From positions 2,170,001 to 2,234,000 of the forward strand of contig CAVRJK010000002.1 in assembly GCA_963721645.1 (NCBI GenBank): a stretch of DNA of 64,000 nucleotides, written 5' to 3'. Made by a program: the position numbers and the translations under genes. Shown here piece by piece: positions 33,163-41,953 of the stretch; position 1 is the first letter of the stretch, and every line of letters begins with the position of its first letter. The stretch is from JALZKA01 sp963721645 (GTDB lineage Bacteria; Actinomycetota; Thermoleophilia; Solirubrobacterales; 70-9). A model generated the notes under the pieces. That model saw nothing but the letters and a program-made list of their open reading frames with translations, did not search any database and was not told where the DNA came from.

Positions 33163-34017
33163 GTGAGCGAAGAATCACTCTCCGAATTGAAGCTCGTCGC
33201 CTCCGGCAAGGTGCGCGAGATGTACGAGATCGAAGACGACCTTCTCATGGTCGCCTCCGATCGCATCTCGGCCTACGACGTCGTCTTGCCCACACCGATC
33301 CCGGATAAGGGCGCGGTCCTCACCCGGATGTCGGTGTTCTGGTTCGAGACGACGGGCGACATCGTCCCCAACCACATGTTGACTGCGGACGTGCCGTCGG
33401 AAGCCGGCGGGCGCGGCCTCCGCGTCAAGAAGCTCGAGATGTATCCCGTCGAGTGTGTCGTCCGCGGCTACATCACGGGCTCCGGCTGGAAGGAGTACGG
33501 AAAGACGGGCGAGGTCTGCGGAATCAAGCTGCCTGACGGCCTCCAGGAGTCCCAAAAGCTTCCCGAGCCGATCTTTACGCCTGCGACCAAGGCCGAAGTG
33601 GGTGAGCACGACGAGAACATCTCATTCGAGCGCGCCGTCGAAACGATCGGCGACCGTGGTCTCATGGAGGGACTCCGCGACACTTCGATCGCCCTGTACG
33701 AGCACGCCGCCGCACACGCGCTGGAGCGCGGGATCATCATCGCCGACACGAAGTTCGAGTTCGGCGCCTCGCCCGGAGCCGAAATCGTCCTGGGCGACGA
33801 GGTGCTCACTCCGGACTCTTCGCGCTTCTGGCCGGCAGACGCTTACGAGGCCGGTCGGGGTCAGTCCTCTTTCGATAAGCAGTACGTGCGCGACTGGCTG
33901 GACGAGACGGGCTGGGACCACAGCCCGCCCGGACCCGAGTTGCCCGACGAGATCGTCCAGGGCACCCGCGCCAAGTACGTCGAGGCGTACGAGCGCATCA
34001 CCGAGCGCGACTTCTAG
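33163..34017 (+). CDS. purC: SAICAR synthetase
   Basis: The 284-residue enzyme condenses CAIR with aspartate using ATP. Family stretches: 'LVASGKVREMYEIEDDLLMVASDRISAYDVVLPTPIPDKG', 'PVECVVRGYITGSGWKEYGKTG', 'TPATKAEVGEHDENISF', 'GIIIADTKFEFG' and 'SRFWPADAYEAGRGQSSFDKQYVRDWL'. GTG 33163 is preceded by a TAGAGT box and lacks a ribosome site, so the transcript is probably leaderless. Longer than E. coli PurC (237) but typical of the eukaryotic/actinobacterial form. Confidence 0.96.
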   Translation: MSEESLSELKLVASGKVREMYEIEDDLLMVASDRISAYDVVLPTPIPDKGAVLTRMSVFWFETTGDIVPNHMLTADVPSEAGGRGLRVKKLEMYPVECVVRGYITGSGWKEYGKTGEVCGIKLPDGLQESQKLPEPIFTPATKAEVGEHDENISFERAVETIGDRGLMEGLRDTSIALYEHAAAHALERGIIIADTKFEFGASPGAEIVLGDEVLTPDSSRFWPADAYEAGRGQSSFDKQYVRDWLDETGWDHSPPGPELPDEIVQGTRAKYVEAYERITERDF

Positions 34018-34067
34018 CGCGACGCGTGATTGTGGAGGGCGGCCTGGTGCTTGCCCCTCCCCCTCGC

Positions 34068-34073
34068 TAGCGT
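34068..34073 (+). promoter_or_regulatory. Leaderless-type -10 box of sulfotransferase 4
   Basis: TAGCGT ends 7 bases before GTG 34081. It supports GTG 34081 (MNVFIQGMRRSGTT) over an upstream in-frame GTG at 34030, which would add 17 residues not seen in relatives. Confidence 0.45.
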
Positions 34074-34080
34074 CTCGACC

Positions 34081-35109
34081 GTGAACGTCTTCATCCAGGG
34101 GATGCGCCGGTCGGGTACGACCATCCTTTACGACGCGTTCGCGGAGGACCCGGATCTGCTTCGTTTCTATGAGCCGTTCCGCGAGGAGGCCGAGACTCTC
34201 GGCGGCGGATCCGGTGCCCGTGCGGAGGACCTCTTCGCCGAAACGCGCGAGGTACGCCTCCAGTTCAAAAAGGAAGTCCACCCCGAAGTCCCTCTGGAGC
34301 TGTTCAACCACGGCGGACCGAGGGCTCCGGGCCTCGAGCTGCACCCGGGGCTGCCGCCATGGGGCGTCGAGTTCCTCCGCTATCTCCTCAGCCGGGCTCC
34401 CGAGGTGCTCATCAAGGAAGTGCGCCTGTTCCGCAAGGTCCCCGACCTCCACCGGGTGGATCCAAACGCGACCCTCGTCCACATCGTGCGCGACCCGCGT
34501 GCGGTCTCGGGCTCGATGCTCCTGGGAAGGGGACGGCGCCACGCGACCCGCTACGCCGATGCGGACGCCTTCTTCGAGGCGTGGACACGCCGGAAACTCT
34601 GGTCGTCGGGCGCGATGTCGCGAGAGGTGCTTGCCTCGGGCGAACATGAAGGGCTCGAGCGCGGAGTCCCGGACTTCATGCGCCCGATGGTGGTCTGGAA
34701 GGCGGTGTGGGACGGGCTCAGAGACGAAGGGCGAAGGCTTTTCGGCGATCGCTACGTCCTGGTCCGCCTCGAGGACCTCAGGGTTGATCCGGAGGGGGAG
34801 CTTCACCGGATCTACGACGCGATCGGCCGCTCGACCCCCGACGGCGTGCGCACCTGGGCTGCCGAGAACGTGCGCAAAGAGGCAGACATCCTGTGGGGCG
34901 ACGACCCGCGCTGGGCCGCTGGCGCCAAAGCGCTCGGAATGGAAGAGGCCCTCAAAGACGCCGGGTACGGCGACTTAATGACGCCGACCGGGTCGGCGCG
35001 GCCGCTCAAGCTGCGCTCACCGGATGCCGACGCTCCCTCCCGGCTGGACGCGGCCGTCGGGCGTGCTCGCCGCGCCGTTGATCGCGCGACCGGCCGAGCC
35101 CGTCGCTAG
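34081..35109 (+). CDS. Sulfotransferase-like protein (4), distant member
   Basis: The 342-residue product opens directly with the phosphosulfate loop (VFIQGMRRSGTTILYDAF) and has the 3'-phosphate motif TLVHIVRDPRAVSGSML. The rest differs from the main group: 'FYEPFREEAETLGGGSG' and 'IKEVRLFRKVPDLH'. The C-terminal 50 residues are basic (AVGRARRAVDRATGRARR). It is inserted between purC and purS with its own apparent promoter. Substrate unknown; it may be closer to Stf0/heparan-type enzymes than to the others here. Confidence 0.75.
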   Translation: MNVFIQGMRRSGTTILYDAFAEDPDLLRFYEPFREEAETLGGGSGARAEDLFAETREVRLQFKKEVHPEVPLELFNHGGPRAPGLELHPGLPPWGVEFLRYLLSRAPEVLIKEVRLFRKVPDLHRVDPNATLVHIVRDPRAVSGSMLLGRGRRHATRYADADAFFEAWTRRKLWSSGAMSREVLASGEHEGLERGVPDFMRPMVVWKAVWDGLRDEGRRLFGDRYVLVRLEDLRVDPEGELHRIYDAIGRSTPDGVRTWAAENVRKEADILWGDDPRWAAGAKALGMEEALKDAGYGDLMTPTGSARPLKLRSPDADAPSRLDAAVGRARRAVDRATGRARR

Positions 35110-35121
35110 GTTCTTGGACCA

Positions 35122-35346
35122 ATGAAGGCGCGCGTCCTTATTCGCCCCAAGGAGGGCATCCTCGATCCGCAGGGCAAGGCAGTGGAGCGAGCGCTTCCCG
35201 CCTTGGGGTTCGACGATGTGCGCGACGTGCGGGTCGGCCGCCTGGTCGAGCTCGAGGCCGATGACGCATCGCACCTCGCAGACCTCTGCGAGAAGCTCCT
35301 CGCCAACCCGCTGATCGAGGACTACGAGATCCAAGAGATCGGGTAG
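35122..35346 (+). CDS. purS: Phosphoribosylformylglycinamidine synthase subunit PurS
   Basis: The 74-residue bridging subunit of the PurS-PurQ-PurL complex is full length: 'MKARVLIRPKEGILDPQGKAVERALPALGFDDVRDVRVGRLVELE' is the classic PurS opening. Eight bases separate it from purQ. The small-type PurL that needs it is at 54991, about 19 kb away. Confidence 0.95.
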   Translation: MKARVLIRPKEGILDPQGKAVERALPALGFDDVRDVRVGRLVELEADDASHLADLCEKLLANPLIEDYEIQEIG

Positions 35347-35354
35347 CGGCGCCG

Positions 35355-36020
35355 ATGTTCGGAGTCCTTCAGTTCCCAGGCTCTTGCGACGAGCGGGACG
35401 CGCTGGCAGCATGCGAGCGCGTTGGCGAGGCGCGGATGGTCTGGCACGAGGAGACAAGCCTTGACGGCATCGACGCCGTTGTCGTTCCGGGCGGTTTCAG
35501 CTACGGCGACTACCTGCGCGCCGGCGCGATCGCCCGCTTTGCCCCCGCCATGGACGCGGTGCGCGAGTTCGCGGAAGCCGGGGGTCCCGTGCTCGGCATC
35601 TGCAACGGCTTCCAGGTGCTGTGCGAGGCCGGGCTTTTGCCCGGGGCGCTCCTGCCGAACGATGGCCTGCGGTTCCTTTGCCGGCAGGTCGATCTGGAGG
35701 TCGTCTCGGCCGAATCGGCGTTCACCCGCCGGATGGAGGTCGGCGAGTGCCTGTCCGTCCCGGTCAAACACATGAGTGGCCGCTACTTCGCTCCCCCGGC
35801 AACGCTCGACGAACTCGAGGCGCGTGGCCAGGTCGTCCTGCGCTACGCCCCGGGCCAGAACCCGAACGGATCGTCGCGGGACATCGCGGGAGTAGCCAAC
35901 GCCGAGGGAAACGTGATGGGCCTGATGCCCCACCCCGAGCACGCCGTCGATCCGCTTACCGGCTCCGACGACGGGCTCAGACTGTTCGCGGCCGTGGCAA
36001 AGACGGCCGCTCCCTCCTGA
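35355..36020 (+). CDS. purQ: Phosphoribosylformylglycinamidine synthase glutaminase subunit PurQ
   Basis: The 221-residue class I glutamine amidotransferase supplies ammonia to PurL. Catalytic Cys in GPVLGICNGFQVL; His and Glu in LMPHPEHAVD; oxyanion strand 'VVPGGFSYGDYLRAG'. 'FGVLQFPGSCDERDALAAC' is the N-terminal strand of the family. Start ATG 35355. The stop abuts the stop of the convergent asparagine-synthase-like gene without any spacer. Confidence 0.96.
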   Translation: MFGVLQFPGSCDERDALAACERVGEARMVWHEETSLDGIDAVVVPGGFSYGDYLRAGAIARFAPAMDAVREFAEAGGPVLGICNGFQVLCEAGLLPGALLPNDGLRFLCRQVDLEVVSAESAFTRRMEVGECLSVPVKHMSGRYFAPPATLDELEARGQVVLRYAPGQNPNGSSRDIAGVANAEGNVMGLMPHPEHAVDPLTGSDDGLRLFAAVAKTAAPS

Positions 36021-37799
36021 TCAGCCCGGGCGCTTTCGCTCGGCAATCGAGTTGATCCGTTCGAGGTAGTCCTCGAACGCCTCGCGATAGACGGCGGTCT
36101 CGAACGCCGCCTCCCACTTCTTGTTGCCGTTCCCCGCTTTGAGTTGGTCCCAGGCCTCACGCATCGGGTCGGCCATGAAGAGGTCCGTCCACGGCCCCTC
36201 GCTCGCAAGCAACTCCTCCACCGCGGCCGCGTCGTCAGGCGACTTCCATAGGCGGCGCCGTCTGGTTGCGGCTCCCGCCTTCGTCTTGGGCTTGAAGATG
36301 GGAGCGTCCTTCCACTCCGGGACGAAACGCGCAACCAGCTCGTTGTGCAGACGGGACGCCATGCGATCCCGTGGTCTCATGCCAAACGCTGCCGCCACGA
36401 AGCTCGGCATTGCAAACACGGACAGGCGCTCGGCGTGCGAGGCGAGGCCCTGCCGATTGGGAAAGCGGTCGGTCAGGTAGAACCACTCCAGGCGCTCGAA
36501 TCCCTTGAGGCCCGCGTCCTCACCCGCGTCCAGGGTCTCGCCCGTCGCGGCCACCCCTGCTTCCAGACATTCGGGGCGGGCGAGGCCGTCGACCTTGGGA
36601 AACAGCTTCATCGCCCACCTCTCGCGCTCGCTCCTCCCGCCGATCGCGATCTTCGCCAGGTCACGGCGGTTCTTGTAGTAAAAGCCGTGAGCGATCTCGC
36701 CTCCGTGGCCTGAGAGGGTCGCGGCTTCGGGCCTCTGCCTGGGCAGATCCTGATTGCCGCGGACCTTTTGCGGGTGGCGCATCCCGTCATGAAGCAGATG
36801 GACGTTCAGAGCCCGCTTCAAGAGGGGCCGGTCCAACTTGGCTTCGTCGTCGGTCGTCTTTCTGAGCTTGTGCTCGAGCGCTCCGGAACGACGTGCCATC
36901 AGCTCGAGCGCGACGTCCGCCTCTCCGATGGTGCGATCGGAGGTCACGGCTCTTGCGTCGCTGCCGACCGCGACCGCAGCGGCGGCGATCAGACGGGAGT
37001 CGCGACCACCCGACAGCTCGATCGTCGTCTGGCTCTCCCAGAGAGCGTCCGCCAGCCGCACCTGCGCGAGCGTCTCCTCCCCCGCCCGGTCGCGAAGCTC
37101 GGCATAACTGGCGGAAGGCAACACCAGCTCGGGCAGGATGCCGAGGTCTTCGCGCTGAACCTTCCCGTCCGAGGCCCGGATCGCGGTGTGGCGGCGCACC
37201 GATTCGACGCCGGCAAAGGGCGTTCTTCTTCCCATCAGCCAACCCGACCCGGCCAACACCTGCCACGAGTCGTGATCGGCTCGCGCAGCCTCCCCCGCGA
37301 ACAGAAAAAGCGCGGCCGCACGGTTGGTCCAGAGCGTTCGCCCACCTTCGAACGAGACTTCGAGACAGCGGCCTGCGGCGAGGAAGTCCGTGAGAACCAT
37401 GAGCTCGCCGCTCCGCTTGTCGAGGATCGACATTGCGAAGGGAGGCGCGAGGTCGCGCGAGCGCCCCGGATCCTCGACGAGCTGCCCGGCGAGGGCGAGT
37501 GCAGCCTCCCTGCAAGGCCGAGCGACCCCGGTTACCGATCCAAACCCGGACGGGACGTAGGCGAACCCCGCCGCCAGGTCTTCGTCTTCTGCGAAGAACG
37601 GCCACCGGCAGCGAGGTTCGGCGTCGCCCAGGACAACCATCCCCTGTCCGCGGCATGTGGCGGTCCGCGCCGAAAGGGGGTAGTCCGCTAAGGGCCCGTA
37701 GTGCTCTTTCAGGCGGCCGACTCCCGCCTCGATCTCGGCCTGGGCCGGCTCTTCTCGGTATGACCAGGCGAGCCAGGTCGGGTCGATCTTCTCGCCCAT
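36021..37799 (-). CDS. Asparagine synthase-like protein without the usual N-terminal glutaminase Cys
   Basis: The 592-residue product carries the ATP pyrophosphatase P-loop LSGGRDSRLIAAAAV at about residue 270, as in asparagine synthetases, beta-lactam synthetases and related adenylating enzymes. The N-terminal half resembles the Ntn-amidotransferase shape ('FGSVTGVARPCREAAL', 'GRRTPFAGVESVRRH') but does not start MCG. It therefore cannot use glutamine in the standard way. Such proteins often sit in polysaccharide or peptide clusters and modify carboxylates. It is divergent from sulfotransferase 5, with 36 bases between the starts. Confidence 0.78.
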   Translation of the reverse strand: MGEKIDPTWLAWSYREEPAQAEIEAGVGRLKEHYGPLADYPLSARTATCRGQGMVVLGDAEPRCRWPFFAEDEDLAAGFAYVPSGFGSVTGVARPCREAALALAGQLVEDPGRSRDLAPPFAMSILDKRSGELMVLTDFLAAGRCLEVSFEGGRTLWTNRAAALFLFAGEAARADHDSWQVLAGSGWLMGRRTPFAGVESVRRHTAIRASDGKVQREDLGILPELVLPSASYAELRDRAGEETLAQVRLADALWESQTTIELSGGRDSRLIAAAAVAVGSDARAVTSDRTIGEADVALELMARRSGALEHKLRKTTDDEAKLDRPLLKRALNVHLLHDGMRHPQKVRGNQDLPRQRPEAATLSGHGGEIAHGFYYKNRRDLAKIAIGGRSERERWAMKLFPKVDGLARPECLEAGVAATGETLDAGEDAGLKGFERLEWFYLTDRFPNRQGLASHAERLSVFAMPSFVAAAFGMRPRDRMASRLHNELVARFVPEWKDAPIFKPKTKAGAATRRRRLWKSPDDAAAVEELLASEGPWTDLFMADPMREAWDQLKAGNGNKKWEAAFETAVYREAFEDYLERINSIAERKRPG

Positions 37800-37835
37800 C
37801 GGAGCGAGGGTAGCCTTGGCGCGACCTCACGACAG

Positions 37836-38795
37836 ATGAAAGCCGATACCTCCACCTCGAAGTTCCTCCGTTCGCGGCGTCTGCGCGGAAGCGCAGACCC
37901 CGGTATGCCTGCGCCGTTCGTCGTCGGCGTGGGCCGGTCGGGCACGACGCTTCTCCGCCTGATGCTGGATGCACATCCTCAGATGGCAATCCCGCCGGAG
38001 ACCCATTTCTTCGACAGCGTTCTCGAAGCGTCCGGCCGTCTGCGGTTCGGTCCTGAACAGGCGCTCTCGGCAATCACCGAGGACGAGCACAGACGCTGGA
38101 ACGACTTCGGATTGGGCCAGGACGAGCTGCTCGACCGTTTCGAGACGATCCGGCGGTTCAACGCCCCGGACGCCCTCCGCGCCTTCTACGAGCTTTACGC
38201 GGAGAAGCAGGGTAAGGAGCGCTGGGGTGACAAGACGCCTCCGTACGTGAAGACGATGCGCCGGATCAAGCGGGTCCTCCCGGAGGCGAGGTTCATCCAC
38301 GTGATCCGCGACGGCCGCGACGTTGCCCTCTCGAACAACAAGCGCGTGATCGAACGCGGCCACCGGGAGGCGGTACCGGCGGCGCGATCAGCACGGCGCT
38401 GGAAGCGGCGAATCGAAAAGGCCCGCGCGGACGGGCCGCATCTCGGCGAGTACATCGAGATCCGCTACGAAGACCTCGTTTCCGACACGGAGCCTGCCCT
38501 GCGAACGGTGTGTGACTTCATCGACCTGGACTTCGACGAGGTGATGCTCCGCTATCACGAGACCGCGGCCGAGCGACTGGCCGAGATGGCGGGCGCAATG
38601 CCTGCCCGAGATGGGCGTCCCGAACGCGATGCGGGCGAGCGCCTGAAGGCTCACGCACTCGCGACCAAGCCCCCGACCAAGGAACGGATCGAGGTCTGGC
38701 GCGAAGATATGAGCGCTGACGACCAGGCGGAGTTCGAGCGCGTGGCAGGAGACCTTCTGGACGACCTGGGCTACGCCAGAGCCGCGTCCTCGTAG
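37836..38795 (+). CDS. Sulfotransferase family protein (5)
   Basis: The 319-residue product has a short basic N-terminal segment (FLRSRRLRGSAD), the loop VGVGRSGTTLLRLML, 'MAIPPETHFFDSVL', 'RWGDKTPPYVKTMRRIK' and ARFIHVIRDGRDVALS, then 'YIEIRYEDLVSDTEPALRTV' and the C-terminal 'KPPTKERIEVWREDM'. It is the first gene of a five-gene + strand operon (5, 6, GT, GT, 7), with 16 bases to the next sulfotransferase. Confidence 0.88.
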   Translation: MKADTSTSKFLRSRRLRGSADPGMPAPFVVGVGRSGTTLLRLMLDAHPQMAIPPETHFFDSVLEASGRLRFGPEQALSAITEDEHRRWNDFGLGQDELLDRFETIRRFNAPDALRAFYELYAEKQGKERWGDKTPPYVKTMRRIKRVLPEARFIHVIRDGRDVALSNNKRVIERGHREAVPAARSARRWKRRIEKARADGPHLGEYIEIRYEDLVSDTEPALRTVCDFIDLDFDEVMLRYHETAAERLAEMAGAMPARDGRPERDAGERLKAHALATKPPTKERIEVWREDMSADDQAEFERVAGDLLDDLGYARAASS

Positions 38796-38811
38796 CATTC
38801 AGCGCCCGCTC

Positions 38812-39741
38812 ATGGCAGTTCTCGTCCCATCCTTCCTTCGCCGTGGCACCAGCCACGCGCCGTTCCCGTTCGTCGTCGGCATGAACCGCTCGGGCACAAC
38901 GCTTCTGCGGATGATGCTCGACGCCCATTCGGACCTCACGATCCCGCCGGAGACCCATTTCGTGCCGGACATGATCAAGGCCGCGAAGGCCGACGGTTCG
39001 ACTCCCGAGAGCATCCTCGGGGCGATGAAGGAACATCGCGAATGGGGAGACTTCGAGATCTCGGACGAGGAGATGCTCGGGCGCTTCCGCGAGCTGCCCA
39101 AGCTCAAGGCGGGTCCGGCGGTGCGTTCGTTCTACGACATCTACGCCGGGCGCCAGGGCAAGCCTCGTTACGGCGAGAAGACACCCACCTACGTCCAGAA
39201 GATGAAGCTGATTCAGCGCGCACTCCCGGAGGCCCGCTTCTGCCATGTGATCCGCGACGGGCGCGACGTGGCACTTTCGGTTCTGGACCGCACCGTTCGC
39301 GATCTGACGGCCGGCGACGTCGCAGCACGCTGGCAGAAGAAGGTGACGAAGGCCAAGGAGGACTCCCCCGCGCTCGAGCACTACATGGAAATCCGCTACG
39401 AGGACCTGATCCTCGACACGGAGCCGGTGCTTCGAAGCGTGTGCGAGTTCTTCGAGCTTGAGTGGCAGAACGACCTTCTCACCTATCACGAGCGCTCCGC
39501 CGACCGCCTTCAGGAAATGGCTCGTGCCCTTCCGGGGGGCGGCAAGTCGAAGGAGCTGTCGGTCGAGCGCCGCATGAAGACGCACGAGATGACGACGAAG
39601 CCTCCTTCGGCGGACCGCGTCCAGCGCTGGCGAAAGCAGATGTCCGAGGAGCAGCGCCTCGAGTTCGAAGAGGTTGCGGGCGATCTGCTGGCCGACCTCG
39701 GCTATCCGGTGGGCGAACCGGTCGACGCCGCCGACCTCTAG
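38812..39741 (+). CDS. Sulfotransferase family protein (6)
   Basis: The 309-residue product has the loop VGMNRSGTTLLRMML and the stretch 'LTIPPETHFVPDMIKAAK'. The 3'-phosphate site reads ARFCHVIRDGRDVALS, with Cys where relatives have Ile. 'RYGEKTPTYVQKMKLIQ' has Glu for the usual Asp of GDKTP. Tail: 'TTKPPSADRVQRWRKQM'. Five bases separate it from the glycosyltransferase downstream. Confidence 0.88.
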   Translation: MAVLVPSFLRRGTSHAPFPFVVGMNRSGTTLLRMMLDAHSDLTIPPETHFVPDMIKAAKADGSTPESILGAMKEHREWGDFEISDEEMLGRFRELPKLKAGPAVRSFYDIYAGRQGKPRYGEKTPTYVQKMKLIQRALPEARFCHVIRDGRDVALSVLDRTVRDLTAGDVAARWQKKVTKAKEDSPALEHYMEIRYEDLILDTEPVLRSVCEFFELEWQNDLLTYHERSADRLQEMARALPGGGKSKELSVERRMKTHEMTTKPPSADRVQRWRKQMSEEQRLEFEEVAGDLLADLGYPVGEPVDAADL

Positions 39742-39746
39742 GCCCG

Positions 39747-40829
39747 ATGCGGGTCGGCATCGTCACCAAGTGGTTCGCTTCCGGCCAGGCGGTCGTTTCG
39801 CGCTATGTGCGCTCGGCGCTCGACGAGCTCGGCCACGAGACTTTCATCCTGGCCCGCGAAGGCACCGGCCCCCGTTCAGGCGTGAAGGAGCGGGTCGCCG
39901 ACCCGGTCTGGGATCAGCCCGGTGTAACCGAGACGGGCGAGTCCGACGTGCCGCTCGAGACCTATCGCGAGTGGGTCGAGCGCGAGAGCATCGACGTGAT
40001 ACTCACCGACAACCTCTACCAGTTCTCAGAGCTCGCGGCGCTGCGCGCCGACGGGATCAAGACGATCGGCAGGTTCGTCTGGGAGCACTTCGGCGAGAAG
40101 CACGCAAAGGGCGCCAAGGAAGCGCTCGACGTCGTCTACTCCTTTCACCGTGGCGAGCAGGAGCGCTACTCCCAGATGGGCATCGAGAGCCCGTACGTCA
40201 CCTGGGGATGCCACCCCGAGCTTCTTGCCGTCGAGCCGAAGCGTGAGGACGACGGTCTTGTTCGCCTCCTCGTCCCGGGCAGCTTCATGGGCCGTCGCAA
40301 GCCCCTCGACGAGATGCTCGAGGGCTTCATGGCCACCAAGGACGAGAGGCTGCGGCTGATCATCAAGGGGCAGACCTCGCGAAAGGAAGGAAAGCTGGCC
40401 AAGGCCACCGACGCCGACTCTCGCATCCAGGTCCTGATCTCAGACCAGCCAACCGAGGAGCACCTCTCCTTCGTGGCAGGCTGCGACGTCTGCCTCTCGC
40501 CCACGCGCTGGGAGGGCCTCGGTCTGCCGCTTTACGAGTCGATCGCCTTCGGCCAGCCCGCCATCACCAACGACAACGCCCCGATGAACGAGGCTGTCCT
40601 TGACGGAGTGAACGGCTACCTGGTCAGCGCGACAGTGGAAGGAACGGCGCGCTCGGGCATCACCTCGTGGAGCCCCGATCCAGGCGAACTCGCACGGGCG
40701 ATCGAGCGAATCGCCGATGACTCCGCGCGCGCCGAGCTTGCCTCCGGTGCTCGCGAGCTTCGCGAGGGCGAGCGCGCCTGGTCGCGCACCGTCGCCGGCT
40801 TCGGTGAGCTTCTTGATTCGGTGTCTTAG
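39747..40829 (+). CDS. GT4-like glycosyltransferase (paralog B)
   Basis: ATG 39747 (MRVGIVTKWFASGQAVV) gives 360 residues; the frame is open upstream through sulfotransferase 6 but that part is a shadow. Features: 'RFVWEHFGEKHAKGA' and the EX7E donor motif WEGLGLPLYESIAFGQP, then 'NDNAPMNEAVLDGVNGYLV'. It resembles paralogs A and C along its full length. The stop overlaps the next start by one base (TAGTG). Confidence 0.86.
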   Translation: MRVGIVTKWFASGQAVVSRYVRSALDELGHETFILAREGTGPRSGVKERVADPVWDQPGVTETGESDVPLETYREWVERESIDVILTDNLYQFSELAALRADGIKTIGRFVWEHFGEKHAKGAKEALDVVYSFHRGEQERYSQMGIESPYVTWGCHPELLAVEPKREDDGLVRLLVPGSFMGRRKPLDEMLEGFMATKDERLRLIIKGQTSRKEGKLAKATDADSRIQVLISDQPTEEHLSFVAGCDVCLSPTRWEGLGLPLYESIAFGQPAITNDNAPMNEAVLDGVNGYLVSATVEGTARSGITSWSPDPGELARAIERIADDSARAELASGARELREGERAWSRTVAGFGELLDSVS

Positions 40830-41953
40830 TGCGGGTCGGCGTCGTCACCAAGTGGTTCAACCGTGGCCAGCCGGTGGTCGGACGCCACACGCGATCAGCG
40901 CTTGACGCGCTCGGCCACGAGACCTTCGTCCTCGCGCGGCCGAAGAAGGACCGGGGGCCGCAGCCGGGCGCGCTGAGCCGCGACGACGTCTGGGACCAGC
41001 CGGGCGTCACCGAAGCGTCCGAGTACGAGATCCCGCTTGCCGATTACACCGGGTGGATCGAGCGCGAGGGGATCGAGGCGATCCTGTGCGACCAGAACTA
41101 CGGCTTCTCAGAGCTCGCCGAGGTGCGTGCCCGTGGCGTGACGGTGATCGGCCGGTTCGTCTGGGAGCACTTCACCGCCGAACACCTGGAGGGAGCTCGC
41201 CGCGGATACGACGTCGTCTTTTCGATGACGCATGCCGAGCAGGCCCGGTACGCCCAGATGGGGCTCGAGACGCCCTACGTCCCCTGGGGCTGCCACCCCG
41301 AGCTGATCGAGGTCGCGGATGCGGTGGCGAGCGAGCGAGTGTCGAACGCCACTCCCCGTGAACAAGGGGCGCCCGTGACCTTCGTGTTCACCGGGGGGTT
41401 CCTTGGGCGAAGGAAGCCACTCGAGCCGGTGCTGGACGCATGGTCCCGGGTCAAGAGCCCACGGGCTCGCCTGATCGTGAAGGCCCAGGTCGAACGCTCG
41501 CGTCTCGCGGCCGCCGAGGAAGCGGCCGCCGAGGACACGCGGATCGAGCTTCGCATCGGCGACGAACCCACTCGAGCGCACCTCGAGACGGTCGCGGCCG
41601 CCGACGTGACGCTGTCGCCTGCGCGCTGGGAGGGTCTCGGGTTGCCGCTTTACGAAGCCGTCGCCTTCGGGCAACCCGCGATCACCAATGATGTGGCGCC
41701 GATGAACGAGATCACGCGCGACTTGGAGAACGGCCTCCTGGTTGCCTCAGCGCCGGACGGCACGGCTCGCTCGGGCATCCCCGCGGTCGCTTTCGACACG
41801 GGCGAAATGGCCGCAGCCATCGACAGGCTCGCGGACGACGACGAGCTCCGCGCCACCCTCGCGGCGGGTGCCCTGACCCTCCGCGAAGACGAGCGGGCGT
41901 GGGACAACACCGTTCGCGGGTTCGGATCGCTGCTAGAACTGGCCGCCTCGTGA
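40829..41953 (+). CDS. GT4-like glycosyltransferase (paralog C)
   Basis: The 374-residue product begins at GTG 40829 with VRVGVVTKWFNRGQPVVGRH, nearly the same opening as paralog B, and keeps 'RFVWEHFTAEHLEGA' and the EX7E motif WEGLGLPLYEAVAFGQP. An insertion near the domain junction (VASERVSNATPREQGAP) distinguishes it. B and C lie in tandem and look like a local duplication followed by divergence, so they may add consecutive sugars. The stop overlaps sulfotransferase 7 (GTGA). Confidence 0.86.
   Translation: MRVGVVTKWFNRGQPVVGRHTRSALDALGHETFVLARPKKDRGPQPGALSRDDVWDQPGVTEASEYEIPLADYTGWIEREGIEAILCDQNYGFSELAEVRARGVTVIGRFVWEHFTAEHLEGARRGYDVVFSMTHAEQARYAQMGLETPYVPWGCHPELIEVADAVASERVSNATPREQGAPVTFVFTGGFLGRRKPLEPVLDAWSRVKSPRARLIVKAQVERSRLAAAEEAAAEDTRIELRIGDEPTRAHLETVAAADVTLSPARWEGLGLPLYEAVAFGQPAITNDVAPMNEITRDLENGLLVASAPDGTARSGIPAVAFDTGEMAAAIDRLADDDELRATLAAGALTLREDERAWDNTVRGFGSLLELAAS

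Noticed and set aside
33126..33266. Longer P450 start at 33266
   Set aside because: The extra 47 residues would be encoded inside purC and its promoter; ATG 33125 gives the normal P450 N-terminus.
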